64,000 nucleotides of DNA. It comes from Paramacrobiotus metropolitanus (lineage: Eukaryota > Tardigrada > Eutardigrada > Parachela > Macrobiotidae). Every line of letters begins with the position of its first letter. The stretch's first letter is position 1. The notes beneath the pieces were generated by a model that searched no databases, was not told the origin of the DNA, and worked only from the letters and a program-made list of their open reading frames with translations. Position numbers and translations under genes: made by a program. The stretch covers positions 248,001 through 312,000 of the forward strand of contig NW_026570249.1 in NCBI RefSeq assembly GCF_019649055.1, written 5' to 3'. Shown one piece after another: positions 10,901 to 24,834 of this stretch.

Positions 10901-13900
10901 TGTTCGGATGCCGCAACGTATAGGCCGTCGGATTGAAGCCTTTTTCACGGCAGATATCCGCCAGTACATCATTGTAGGTCTGCTTACCGCTCACACGTAG
11001 GACCATCATTTGTTTATGTGGGAGGTTAATTTGTAAACGGAAGGTTTTCTGTAAATGACACTCAACTTGGGGGCTTTTTTCATTAGCGGCCACAGCTAAA
11101 TCACTAAATGACTGCTTAACCGGCTACCCCAATAAATGCACAAACAGGTGACCAATGCACCTTTTGCACCGCTGTACTGTACAGTGTATACACTACCGTA
11201 GTGCGGGGTTGACGAGACCTCAACACCACCAATGGGTACGCGTGCGCCTCGTGGAAACAACAGAGAGACGATGAAACTTGAATGCAAATTTGCCCAACCT
11301 TAACCATCAATCTCAAGTAAACGAGTTTTGACAGATTTCCAATAATGATGGCTGGACAGCTGACGGTGTTCGATAACGGTGTAGGGCTCCCTCTCTCTCA
11401 CAAACACATACTGAATATATGATAGTTCCCCCTACGTTTGAATGTAGATCCACATCGCTTTTTTGTCTACAACAAGAGCGATGCTCGCAAGAGTCGACAC
11501 CCCGAACGAGATTTGCGATGTCGCTCGAGATCGAGAGGATGGGAAATCGTTTGCGATAACGACTAGTCAGGTAAACTGCTTCGTCTCGTAATGCGGCAGC
11601 TTCCAGTGCGGAAACGGAAGTGTGAACGGGAATTTGGTCAACAATGTACGCAACACTGCCAGCGTAATAGGGGTAAATATGGACAGTTAGCGGTTGTAGT
11701 CAGTTTACTTAGATTGTCGCTGTAAGGAATCCCATGAGAACACCTCAAGTTACTAATTAAACTTTTGAAGAACATATACTGCAGACCGGCGAAAAAATCG
11801 CACTATACATGAAATGATGAATGTATGCCTCTAATACTTATGGTTAGTCAGTAAGACTAGCTGCCCAAAATTCGAAGTGCACGAGGAGTACTTTGTCTTA
11901 AAAATTTTCTGTACTTCGTAATTGAAGCATCTTCAGTAATCTCAGAAAAAAAGAAGTTGTACGGTAGCAAGAACAGGAAAGCAAAAAATCCAATATTCAC
12001 GCATTCAGATGCGCCTTTAATCAAAGCCACCAGAACCGCAGTCAAAATGTACTGTGCGTATCCACTTTTACGTATAAAAAAGACTACTATCATTATTTAA
12101 TAACACGTCCATTTGTCACTATCTTTACCACTGTTTTGTCCTTTAATATTCGCGCATCTTCCTAAACCTTCGATAATTTATAGAACCACCTTCGAACTAC
12201 GGCTTTTTCAGTCTTTGCGAATTAGTGCCGTATTCCATGCACAAACAAGGTGGTGCCTAAACCCTTCTGGTTCAAGATTAACTATGCTTATTGTTATCAT
12301 ACCTCGAATGGTTCTTCGCGATTGGATCGCATACTGCTCTTCGTCGATGCCGGCTTGGATTTGCTGAGAGTATGCAACAGTGGGCTACTCTTGGGGACGA
12401 TCTGTACGGCGTCCGTATTGAGTTCGCCGACCGGAATGTTGGGCGTCAGTGCGGTGGGATATTTGGCGTTGGGGTTATACACAGCGTAATCCGATGGGTT
12501 GAAATGCCGAGTGGACGCCACATGTATCAAAAGGTCCATCAACGGCATTCTGTTAACCAGGTACACACTCAAGTGCTGTTATGAAATGAACGAGATATAA
12601 TAATTGTGGGGATCGATCAAACGGTACAATACAAACATCAAATAACAATAATTACTTGTAATTTACACACTTGGGGTTATGTCACTATGGTCAAACTTCA
12701 ATGGGAAATACAGATTAATTTCACCCAATTAAACTCCAAATGTTTCCGCATTATCAATCAACCTGTCCATAAAACTGCACACTGCGATAGTGCGATTAGT
12801 CGTATTATGATCAAAACTTTTTTCGCAGGAAATACCGGTACATAACTACATATTACTCGTACATATTGACTCAACAGTTCGAACAATCTACAACCGATAG
12901 TTATGAATCTTATGATACTGACATTAGAAATGTGCAACGGACAAAGCTATTTATCCAAAAAACAAACTTTACTTCAAAGCATTTAAGAACGCACATGTAA
13001 AAATGCATTGACAATAAGCAACAGAAGCCAAAATTACGAATTAAATATTTGCAAACAGCAAAAATTTCTAATTGATCAGTACCGAATTAGATATAGACGA
13101 ACGAAGATATCAAATAAAAATTCTAAACAATGCCACACATTATTATAACGACACACAATACAGAAATGCGAACCCAAGATTCAAATACAATTATAGAAAT
13201 ATTCGAACTTGTTGCTTACCAAATCAGATAATACACCGCACATCTTCTGTAAATGCCTATAACATTCCGCTTTTCATATAAAATTTTATCTCTACATTGA
13301 GTCTACAAGCTCGTATTACACGGACAGGCTTTTTACAGGGATGACGGCACTGTGGTAACGCAATCCAGTGTAAAATCCCAACCTGACGCTAAAATATTGT
13401 TAGTACTAGAAAGATTATACCGCGCGAAAAACTATATACTATACTGACCAAAATCTGAATGTGCCACGAATGCTGCTTAAAGCGGTAAGGTTCCTGAAGT
13501 TTCAAATATTATATTTTTTGTTGTTACTTGCTCAAATTTCAGACGGTAATCGTCCGGAAATCTCATTAATCCGAACGGGGTTTTCGTAATACAACAAAAA
13601 TAAGCCAATTCCGACATATTACAGCTGAATGTCATAACCACATTAACGTTAGCATTATTAGCACAATATCGCGAAGCTCTCAAGTGTCACCGATGCTCTT
13701 CACCATGCATAAAGCAGCTTTGCATAAATAAACGCTCATCGAATTACACCAATATGCGATGTTTGCACAGTTTTTGAGCGCTTTTCCACGGGATGCTACG
13801 CACAACGGACAATACACGGCATACTCACACGATAGACACACCGTGCACAATTTTGTAATCAGCATTTTAAAACAGAAGCAATCGCCCATAACGCAAGCAG

Positions 13901-15017
13901 GAAAATTTACACGCTGCATGCAAATCGATTGGAACAACAATGCACATTACACCCATTACACTGCGTTCAAATGCGCTGAGGTGGTTAATAATAAAATAGG
14001 CTAAGCTGGAGTTAAGTTTTCACAGCAACATTCTTTTTGCATCTCCGCATATAATCATAAACTACCTGTACCACTGATTAAAGATTATTATTCTTTGGCT
14101 GTACTTATCGGTTTCAGATACACTGTTTTAAAAAACCAGTGTTTTTGTTTAGTATTTACAACTAATAAAAATTTTGTCAAGGTAATCCTTTCCAGGAGAC
14201 TGTGGCTCAATTTCAAATAAGTCTTCAGAAAAGTAGTTAATTCTTAACAACAAGAATCGAACGCGAGAAATGGGGTAAACTCTACGTTTTAACCTAAGAA
14301 TCCGAGAAAATTCCGAAAGTGACAAAGCTTTATGACATACATAACTTCCGCAAATATGCTTGAAGATGCTACGAATTACGATTAATTTCATAATTCCTTG
14401 GTCCTTCAGTAATTAGTCCAAATTAGCAGTTTTATTGCAGTTCGGGTGAGTAAAAAAATTTAAGAAGAGCGTTACTTAATTTCACAGTAAATTCAAATAA
14501 AGGTAGAATAAACAGCGGAGAAAGGATCACCGAATCGGCTTGGGATGACGCTTGTATTAAGGACCAATTTATTAGTTTATTGTAATTTAATAACAGAAAA
14601 AATTTTAAAAATGCAGCAATTAATAACTCACCGCTTATTGACCTGGAACGGCACCGTTTCCTTGCTGGGCAGCATGACATTGAGCGTCAGCGTGTCATCC
14701 CTCTCGGAGCCACTGGACCGGCGACTGCTGAGCCCACTGACCACCACCCCGCTGTTCTCCCGTTCCAGCATCATCCTGGCCGTCTGTTCTTCATGCACGG
14801 ATGTGTCGGAGGGAGTGTAATCGGAATGCGTGTCCGGTGACTGCGCGATAATATGCCCGTTGCGTTCGACGGGAGGCTGATGCTGTGCGGCGTAGATGCG
14901 GCGAGGCGCTACCTGGGGCGGAGCTGCACCACCGCCGCCGTGACGCGGCTGCAGCATTTCCGGCGGAGTGGGCGCCGCACGCTTCAGCGAGGATGTTGTG
15001 CCGGCATGCATCTCCAT
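4919..15017 (-). CDS. COBL: Cordon-bleu (COBL/COBLL1) homologue, WH2 actin regulator
   Basis: Ten coding exons on the minus strand: 15017-14632, 12549-12303, 11048-10820, 10478-10357, 9560-9026, 8866-8675, 8604-7368, 7033-6455, 6194-5294, 4963-4919; phases agree at every junction and give 1490 residues (human COBL is about 1260). Exons 1-3 encode the paired ubiquitin-like Cordon-bleu domain: LTLNVMLPSKETVPFQV, then PLMDLLIHVASTRHFNPS, then a second unit starting KTFRLQINLPHKQMM. Exon 4 has the basic KKRGFDLFRLCRKKR patch. Exon 5 has two KRAP-type motifs (KRHAPAPPPP, KKKAPAPPPPP). Exons 5-9 are long, Ser/Pro-rich and disordered; exon 8 has a helical segment. The C-terminus is one WH2 motif (SELMDEIKNFSVNSLRKV), split so that Val begins the 15-codon last exon. 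WH2 domains bind G-actin; the family promotes filament assembly or reshapes membranes. A 3' splice acceptor just before the ATG implies an upstream untranslated exon. A single WH2 is closer to COBLL1 than to the three in vertebrate COBL. Confidence 0.88.
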
Positions 15018-15021
15018 CAAC

Positions 15022-18000
15022 CTGTTCAACAGATTTTAATACAGAAAAATGTCGCCAGATCGATGTGGTTCCATTGATAAATCGCCAGTAAAGCGTTAAT
15101 AGTCTCCACAATCTGCTGCGAAATGCTTTCTGATCAGTGAACTGGAGTGTGCGAAAATACGTACTGCGTAATCAATTTGTTAACGAACGCTCACAAAATC
15201 GAATATTATAAAAAGAAATAATGTAAAGGCAGCAAAGCTAGTTCGTTTTGCTTTCGTTAAATACCTTCAAGAAATAATACAGATATTCGCAGAATTCCAA
15301 CAGCCAATAATTTTGAATACGAGCTTTAGGTACACGAAAGAAAAATAGTCCCAATAATTAGTAAGTTACAGCAAAGGCAAGTTTAACACTGGAAGTTACA
15401 CCGAAATGTTTCCAAGGCCTAAAGTAAACTGACTATCAATATAAAAACTTACACGAAATCCACAAGAGAAAAAATGTTATTTTGATGAGCACTACAGCAG
15501 AGTTAAAAACATCAAGGAATTGGTCTGCTAGATTATCGATTTTAAAAAGTCTTCCTACATAAAACGATAAAAATGACCAAAACAACCTGTTTAGTGGTAA
15601 ACAAATGTACACACCGAAGTCTGAAGACCAGTCTCGCGAATCGCAACGCACTGTTTTGAACAACATTACAACTTACGTTACAAGAACCTAGGTTCTCAAT
15701 AAAAGTGCGCTGATTTATAGCACGGAGACGGCAGACAGGAAATTGGAAGCACTATCGCGATAGTAAACTTTCAAGTCCGCAAAATACAGATACTCAACAG
15801 AAACCACGCATCAACGGCGCTCAACGTACTTACAACCCAGTGAACACACAGCATCCGCTGATTGTTCACGGACCCAACAGGCAGCAGAACTATTCAAGGT
15901 TAACTGCAGTCAGTCCACACTGCAATAATCCCGATAACGGATCATAAAGATTAAGCTTATTAGTCTACTCGGATACACTGGACTTATAAATCCGTAGCGT
16001 AAATTGGAAGGGAATCCAAGATCATCAAAAATATGAAGACAAGGTGACATTCTGATCAATAAAAATGCAAACCAGCCACTACTACAAGCTGGCATCAACG
16101 GCACAGTGCATGGACATGTGTCACTGTCCAGTTCGAGTGAACAGTTGGTGCTCTTCCGGGCGGCAGCTTGCGTGATTAAAATCGTTGAACACAAAAGGAA
16201 ATCAATCGCTCATCGTATTTGTTGAATTAACAGTAAGTATATTCCTACGCAGTTTGCATTATCGTTTATCTGTATAAGCTGCAAATTTTTCTTTATCTAT
16301 AAAAAGACGGTCAATTAAGTTAGTTATAAGGTTAATTTTCCTTGTCCCACTAACTGTTTTTACAAAGATTTTAAAGGCGGCAAAGCCATTATTAAATAAG
16401 CACTCTGAAATTGAAACGAGTATTAATACAAGCAGAAGTATAGCGATTATTGTATACCGGGATCAGTTAACTCATTTACTGTGTTATAATATTAAATCAG
16501 AGTACAGAAGTTACTATTTGTAATAACAATTATCGAAGAAAATACAATGTCGCATAGGTGCAAACAAACTTCGTTAATTAGTATTGCACAGTACAATACA
16601 TAGTAGCCATTTACACATGAGTTCAAACAGTACCTGTTATGCACTCATTTTAATGGTACAAAATTGTGTGAATGAATGTGTGTACAAGTAGCAGTACAAT
16701 AATGCGTCAATTATGCTAACTACATATCAGAATCCCACGCGCTTGTATCTGACTGTTATGTAATTGCAACATGTTTCAGTAAAAAAAAACCTCAGCCGCA
16801 TCTAATCAGCGCCGCACGGCCACACGAGTTAGTTTGCTATTTGCTTTGCAAATAAACTGACCTCATCTGTTGGCCTCGCACGACTACGGTTAGAGCAAAC
16901 AGTTTCATTTTGTAAATGAACGAACATTTGCAACCGACCGTAATAAAAAAATATAAATTAACATGTTAGCTAAGAAAATCTTTACGTTTGCCTTTTGCGG
17001 AAGCATCTAGTGCTATAATAGCATTTCGAAAGTAATTTTCGACTACGCACGGACAATAATCATAACACCTGCGCCACTACCATTTTCTGTCGAAACTGCA
17101 CATTACTCCGGAAAAGTGTGTGGCGTATATTATATGTACAGACAAATCATCAAGCGTTTCGAAAGCAATATTTTCTCAAAAAAAGTACTGTTGTGCATTT
17201 TTCGTTCAGGTTAGCTTACCCTTCGCCATCGACAACGTCCACCATTTTAAATCAGTCTGTAGATTACTAGATATCTAGATTACTAGATATCTTTCCGTTG
17301 CGGTTATTGGGGATTCCTGAATTAACCGTAAAAAGTATTCTCAGCTACTATGACACCATGAATCACAAAAGTTTCATGCGAATATATGGCAAAGATCCAC
17401 AGTTATTGTCGCATGCTAAGGGTATACAGTATTTTGCGCTTTAGTGGAATACCATATAACCATGGAGGGACTTCCGGTTGCGGTGCCGATAATACTGTCA
17501 CGCTGAATTTTGGCCGCAACGTCTATAGATTCGGAATGCCGTTGTTCCAGTAATATTTAGTACAATTGTGATAACATTTGAAGCTCTAAATCGGTTAAAA
17601 TATTTAGTTTCGCGGCTGCTGATAAGAACCATGCGCTTTCCACTTGTAGCAGCAGCAATACTATGCCATTCCTGTGGCGGTGTGTTCGATCGGAAAGTTG
17701 GCTATTGGCCCTTGGGCGCAATATTGCCGATAAGTGTAATATGACATGTACAATTGTACATATAAATATTAAAAAAGTGTTTGTAAGCTGTAGTTGTTAA
17801 CGCATATCGACAGCTACTATAGATAGTCTTATCTCCTAGCTACTTAAATATCACGCTCGTAAAGAAAGCTTTATCAGCTCTTAATTAGTTAACAAGTCAA
17901 GGTTGCAGTTAATCAACAACAATTTGTGCCACTTTACTTGGCTCCCACATGGCGGCTGTTGTACTCCTCTATATTTCGAAATTTAGAAAGCGTTGCGAAA

Positions 18001-21000
18001 GACGTTTTAATTATCTTCGACTACACTAATCATGAAAATATGTAGAGTATGTAATACGAAAGGTTTCGGGCACTGTTCACTTTCATCCACTAAAATACAT
18101 TTGCAAAATGGAAGACGATAAGAAGCGGTACTTTTATTCATAAAATCATGTTCGCTACAGAAGAACTTCGATACCGTAATAAACCTTAGCCTAGAATATA
18201 CAGTACTACTCGTAGGAGTAAAGAATGCATCTATCAATCAGTACGGGTACGTTATTCTACATAACTGCTATCACTAAACATATAATCAAAGCAAATTTTA
18301 TTAATCGCCGAAACGGTTAACAAGGGAAGATTGTATACATACACGAAAGATTCACGTGGGCCATCGCAATAAACGATCACATGTTGCTTATGATAACGAA
18401 CAATTATGCCGATTTTATGGATCGAATCACAAAATATCCTACGGAATGGCCTTTTTCAAGATAATTGGTGCACTTTAGTTCTGGGGTACAGCTGGTCCAG
18501 ATTATACTTTTGTGTTAACGAACGTTCCCGGTGTCTATTGTGGCAAAAACAAATGCCGTTTCTGTGGCCAAAAGCAACCGAAGTACTGTATTATAAACAT
18601 ACGACGAGTTATTACGCTAAGCACAATCCGAGTTGCACATGCACATGTATACAACTCCGTACATAAGAGTATTTTTCGGTCGGATACCAAAATATTACGA
18701 TAATGCACATCACACATTTTTTGACATCACCTGAGTTTTACAAATAATTCAATTTATCATTTATCAAAAAGCACTTTTAAGTGGTCCGGCATCGCTCGGC
18801 AAAATTTAAAACAGTTAAGGGATGATCCGGTGTGTTAATCCAAACGTGTCATGTTCCGCCACATGGCTTAACAGATTCTAGCTTATAAAAACTGATAAAA
18901 ATCTGCGCCGCACAAAATTTTAATTAGCCGGTCTCGTAACACTTGTAACACTGGAATAATGAACGCACATGTAACTGTTTAAGTTTATTGTGCTTGCAAC
19001 AAACAATTTAGGTTTTTAAATTTAACAAGGGAAAGCGCGTGAGAACTTTCTGCCGGCGTCTCTTGGCCAATTATGACATGAATCATGATAAGTGCAAAAA
19101 GACCACAAGCTGTCTGCAATTCCCCCGTCAGTTTCGAGCACTCTCATAAATTCCGCGTTCGTATTAATTTTCTACTTTACAGACCAGTGTTACTAACATG
19201 CGATCAAACGAGGGCGCATCACACGACATTTTGCCAAAATTTACATGGAGCTGCTTCGAGCCTCGTATAGCTGTACATAAATATTGCTTAAAATTTAAAA
19301 ATTGTTTAAAAGGATGTATTTCCATAGTAGCAGGGTTTATGGCAAAAGAACGAATCTGATAAGTTTGCTCAGCGCAGTTGTGCGTAATGGCAAATTATCA
19401 CCGGCTCGAGTGCTGCTGCTGTATCGAAACCAGTCGTATCGTGATCAGCTTATGCATCTGAATTATTAACTCTACTGACAAAAATAATTTGCAACATTTC
19501 ATTATGGAAAGAAAATTTTTTTCAGCATAGAAGTACAATAATTACGAATTTCAGTTGCTACAGACACTGCCAAATAGTAAAATATACTTATTTTGTTTCC
19601 AAATGCACTTACGTTTCCGTACGTTGTAGCTACATGTCGAATAACCGAAATTACATAATTCAAAAAACCAGAACATGACAGACGGCGAAAACCGCAAACA
19701 ACAGCGAAACGGATTAACTCACAGCACCAATGACCATTCAGGTGTAATTTAAACAACCTTGCAGTTGCAATGGTCCGTTACTAATCATTCACCTGTCAAA
19801 GAGTCGCTACGAGATGATGTGGGGGATTATAGCGCTATTTCTGCAGCTAGAAATCGTCGTACTCTGTACATTGTCCGTCGTAGGAAGCCATATAATACAT
19901 ACATTCACAATTCGTTTTAATCGGCATTATCATATATACTTATAAATTTTTTTATTTTTATCATCCAGAAATTATATACATAGGGGTTAGAAACATCTCA
20001 TTCCGGTGAGTGACAGTTTCTGGTTAAGTAGCACACACCGACCCTTCGAATTCCAAGTCGAATCGACGTTCTCGAGCGCTACACCGCAACTCTCAAGTGT
20101 AAAGAAACTGAAAGTCAAGTGCAAAAACTTTTTGCAATGAAACAGCAAAATTTTTCTGTGGAAATGGCAGGAAGTATATAGTAGTCAGATATCCTTCCAA
20201 TGGTTGTGGTCGTTAAAGTGTAAGACTAATTTGCACCTGTGTAGCAGTCTGCATGGTGACCTTTTTATGGGCAAATTTTGTACTTATATTAACACCTGGT
20301 TAATTTTGTATGTCTACACTAAGTTAAATGTGAAATTAACGCTCTTTAGTACAAACCCGAAACCATTTCAGAAATTTAGGAAATCTGTTTCCTCAAAATG
20401 CATTTAAACCATGGCTCAACAAGTCAATAATCATTTCCATTAAGTTTTATCGTTGATCCAATACTGTAACTGGCTAATTTTAAAGATGAAATGACAATTT
20501 ACCTAGTTAATGGCGTATGAAGTCTGATACAGCCGGATATCAATATAGGATTATGGCATATTAAATTCTACTGGTGTCCTGACCGATTTAATATGCTGCT
20601 TTTTTATATTAGACAAAGTTCACGACCGCGCTCTCGTGTTTTGCACCAGCGCATCAGGGATCAATTTTCGTCGCCGAATTTATCTTGTCCTTTGAGCTGT
20701 CTGACAGAACGTTACGAGAAACTTTACCCAAGCACGTTACCACTGTGTGTCACCTATGCCAGTGTTTGTATTGGACAATCGTTAGTCTAACTGGAATATC
20801 ATTTTCCTCTCCTAGCACTAGCAACACTACGCAAATCGATGCTGATCAGCTGCAATTGCATTTCCGGTTGTCAAACAACTCACATCTTACGTTTCCCAAT
20901 AGTCAACTGTCAACGATCAATAATGCGGAATACAGTTTTCTTGCAGTTACGTACATCAATCGGTATCAGCTAATCGATTTATTTGTAATCTTAATTTATC

Positions 21001-22866
21001 TAACATTTGCAAAACATTAACAATTACAGTGTAATGACCAACTAACGCTTAAATTATGCTGACTTTATATATGGCGCTTTGCCAAATAACTTAAATTTCC
21101 GAAATATTTTAGCAACAGTTTACTACATCGTTGATCAATAATTGCACATAGCAAAATGCATATTTTCTACCTTGTATTGCGAGAAAAGGTTGTCTTCGCT
21201 ACTTTTTCAAACACACAGACAGTGACAGACTGCGTTGTTGATCGCCATGTTGACATTAATAACATAATATTCGGTGAATGGAAATAATTCTTTAACCCAG
21301 TTACTCGCAATAACAATTTACATCCTAATCCAGCGCCACTGGTTTGGTAATATTATTTACTCCCAGGTATTTTTTCAAACGGCTACTTAAGCATCGAAAC
21401 CAGATTTTCATGTAACAGTGGAGATCGCTTGTTCAAAAATAAATAAAACAATTACGCCTGTTCAAGATGAGCTCACTATACATAATACAATCCAGCACTA
21501 TCTAGATCTGTGCTGTATACACACTCCGTCTACAGCATGTTCTTGCTTTTAATTGTATAGGTAACAGTACAGAGTATGTGAAAATGAAAGATTTCTTGAA
21601 TTACTGAAAATTCGTTTTTGCGGTATACGGTAGAACGAAAGCAAGCGCGATACATAACTACCTATCTGTACATGGGCAAAGCTTAAAATTTTTGGCAGAA
21701 TTTGCATAATACATACAAGTTGATTTAATAGCACTTTCGAGAAAAAGATGTTGTCGTTTGAGCATATTTGTTAAAATAAACCAAGAAATGAAATCGAAAT
21801 TGGATATTATTAAGATATTTTGCATGCATGTGCGCAAAGTTTACCTTGAAACATTATCATCCAGCGCAATGCGTTTGTATTGTCGAATAGTAAAATATGT
21901 CCGTGTTGATTATAAACCAGCATAATTGAACGGCAGCACGGTCTAACATGGAAGTGAAAACAGATTATCCCGGAGAAGGTCGTTGTGGTTAAATCAATCA
22001 AACAAGTTTAATAATAGTGATGCAACACCATGAAGGTCGGCGTTAAAGCGCGCGGCACCTGCAGACTAGCGCTGTTGGCAACACTCGCAAACTCGCATCC
22101 TTTGGGAGCGCTTAATGGTCAGACTGCGGCGCTACCGGTACCCATACAACAATCACAATGCAATATTTCCGTACCGACAATCGACAGCTGAATACATCAC
22201 TTCCGTTGCGCAGCGAAACAGGCTTGTTGAAGTGTGATTGATGATATCCCAACCCTCGTACAATTACGCATTTATCCCACCAGGTTCCAGATAAAGATTA
22301 CATTTATTCCAATCCCGAGGTTCTCTTACGTAGGAGCCGGATAACATTAATGAATGAGAAACATCTATAACAAACGGTGTAATCAAATTAGGGCATGTAC
22401 TACGCACGAATATACCTGAATGCGAGCAATATTATTAAAATGCTGTTGTACATGTCCAGTTTAACGAACAGCTTGATGTGTATATCGAAAGTCAAACGGC
22501 AATTGTCCATAATCTCCGGACTATGATTACCAAATTCACCATGAGTCGGAAAAAAAGCAAGCTTGGGTTGTGGTCAAACTTCAAAGATAGCGCTCACCGG
22601 CGACCCGGCGAGTATATGGTAAGTGCCCACTGAAGTACTTATTTGCGCTGCTCAATGATTTGTTGCCCATGCGATCAATGGGCAGTACATCCGGTGGCCA
22701 AACAGTGCCCACTACCGAAATAAGCGCAGCGTGTAGTTAAGGAAGTACCTACGGTCTACGGATGACTTTCTGCATGCTGCAGCTTTGCAACGGCGTCCCG
22801 AAACGAACAATCGATGCTACAAAACAGGACGCAAAACAATAGAGAAAATGCACTAGAAGTATCGAA
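15022..22866. other. Long stretch without recognisable genes
   Basis: AT-rich, with only short unsupported ORFs. Part is probably the first intron, 5' UTR exon and promoter of the COBL gene. A cysteine-containing minus-strand ORF at 16194-15910 has no recognisable similarity. At 17264-17295 a 16-bp unit (TAGATTACTAGATATC) is repeated twice in tandem. Nothing else is called. Confidence 0.4.
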
Positions 22867-24494
22867 TATTTTGGCCAAGGTCAAAAAGAGGAAGGAGTAA
22901 ATAAAGGAAGGAATGTTTTTTGGTCAAAAAGAGGAAGGAATAAATGAAGGAAGGAAATTCAGTGGTCAAAAAGAGGAAGGAATAATTAAAGGAAGGAATG
23001 TTTTTTGGTCAAAAAGAGGAAGGAATAAATGAAGGAAGAAAATTCAGTGGTCAAAAAGAGGAAGGAATAATTAAAGGAAGGAATATTTTTTGGTCAAAAA
23101 GAGGAAGGAAATTTCGGTGGTCAAAAAAGGATGGTCAGAAAAAGGAAGCAAATTTGTGTGCGGTGAAAAAATAGGAAGCAGAAAACACACAGAGTTTTTT
23201 TAAATGTTTTTTTTTAGTTTTTTTAAAGCTTTCACTAATTAAATAGCATTTATTTAGATTTATTTAGTAGCACATCACTAAATTGTTTTCACGATCCACG
23301 AGGGTAGCTCCTGTGTCGGCTCTTTTTTAACGGCATGGTCCGCTAAAGCCGATGCCGGTGCTGATCTATTGAATTATTCGAGCAACTCATTAGATGACGC
23401 TGTTTTAAGTACAAAATAACGGCATTAATACACATACATAATTTGTGTTTGAAGTCCCCGGTATCTTAACATAAACCGTAACTATATTATGGTAAAAAAA
23501 GGATAATAATAAAGCAATATTAATCAGCTGCATAATAAAAACTACATAGTGTTGTAAAATGAAAAAGTGCATATGTACATGCTGGAACCATACTTGTACT
23601 TTGTGGGCATTGTTACGGATGCATCACTTACCTGTTAGCTTCGCTCAACGTTGGTGCCGGTGTCCCTTTATTATAATCGTAAGGATATGTTCCTATGTAC
23701 TCAACGTCATCATCGGGAGCAACAATATCTTAGAAGGTTCCATACTGGGTACTAATTAGTATTTGCATCTGCGTCAAATGAATTATCGGTTTTTTTGCGA
23801 GTATTTCCGTAAATCCACGCACGATCCACGAGTTCGCTACAGGTACGCAAGACTAAGCCATTATGCTGCACTTCGGTAAGATGAGTGAAGGAAGAATAAC
23901 CCTGGCCAACATGGCAAACTTTCTTAACCAGTAATACCCACTCTACCACTGAGATTTCATTGCAGTATGTAGAAAAAGCAGACGCCTTACTTCTACTGAT
24001 AAGTCACGTATCATTACATGAACGCAGACTCGGAGACTATCAAATCATAGTTCCCGCCAAAACGGTGCAGGCGTTTTCTATGTTGTGTGTGATTTACATT
24101 GTAAATGGGGAATGGTAATGTCGAGCCGGATTTAATTTTTTGAATGGGGGCTGCCCAGTCGGACTGCCTTGCCCAGTGGTACTGTATTTCTACAAAATGC
24201 AGTAAACCGGCAGCCTACTTACGATGATCATCGCTGCCACATAAGAACATTTAAAAAAACTCTGTGCGTTTTCTGCTTCCTATTTTTTCACCATTTGCTT
24301 CCTTTTTCTGACCATCCTTTTTTGACCACCGAAATTTCCTTCCTCTTTTTGACAAAAAAATATTCCTTCCTTTAATTATTCCTTCCTCTTTTTGACCACT
24401 GAATTTCCTTCCTTCATTTATTCCTTCCTCTTTTTGACCAAAAAACATTCCTTCCTTTATTTATTCCTTCCTCTTTTTGACCTTGGCCAATATT
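22867..24494. mobile_element. Fold-back DNA element with minisatellite arms
   Basis: Long inverted arms, 22871-23205 and 24249-24490, end in TTGGCCAAGG and are flanked by TATT (22867-22870 and 24491-24494), a likely 4-bp target duplication. Each arm consists of a GGTCAAAAAGAGGAAGGA-based repeat. In the left arm copies start at 22921, 22963, 23006, 23048 and 23091, an alternating 42/43-bp spacing, so the true unit is an 85-bp dimer. The right arm has fewer copies. The interior, about 1.04 kb, has no recognisable transposase. This matches the structure of Foldback-type non-autonomous transposons; the family is not identified. Confidence 0.75.
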
Positions 24495-24671
24495 TTAAAC
24501 CACATGCTGGCTGCGTACTGTGCACAACCAAGTCAACCAGCATATATCAATTGCGCGTGGGATGCAGTTAAATGAGAGAACAGGTACAAAAGGACGTTAG
24601 ACACCCGCTAACGTTGGACATTTTAAATACGTACCTAGCTGGATTGATAACGTATTTTGTTGTTACTCATA

Positions 24672-24677
24672 TTTATT
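24672..24677 (-). terminator. Candidate poly(A) signal of the peptidoglycan-peptidase gene
   Basis: TTTATT on the plus strand (AATAAA on the minus strand), about 160 bp downstream of the stop codon of the peptidoglycan-binding gene. A eukaryotic 3' processing signal here would support a functional nuclear copy. Confidence 0.45.
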
Positions 24678-24834
24678 AATGATTAGTGGCTATGTGTAAA
24701 AATGTCCGAGTTTGTTTATCGCAAAGGCCACAGACTGGTCAAATTTAGCACGGTAGCACAGTACTTAAATTATTTCAGTGAAGCCGAAAACACAGACGAG
24801 TAGAAATAAGGCGAATGCGGAAAATCCATGTGTA

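Noticed and set aside
10725-11093. Start of COBL exon 3 at 11093 (AANEKSPQVECHLQ)
   Set aside because: The upstream acceptor gives the wrong phase after exon 2; the CATTTACAG acceptor before 11048 keeps the frame and starts at the conserved ubiquitin-like unit.
15910-16194. Cys-containing minus-strand ORF as the first COBL exon
   Set aside because: No similarity to Cobl N-termini and no donor fitting the acceptor before 15021; the ATG at 15017 already precedes the conserved domain.
22921-23150. CRISPR-like regular repeats
   Set aside because: Spacing is regular, but the whole unit is repeated without unique spacers, it is mirrored in an inverted arm, and the genome is eukaryotic.
23870-23950. 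tRNA-derived SINE head on the minus strand (TGGTAGAGTGG)
   Set aside because: A good box A but no convincing box B, tail or second copy.
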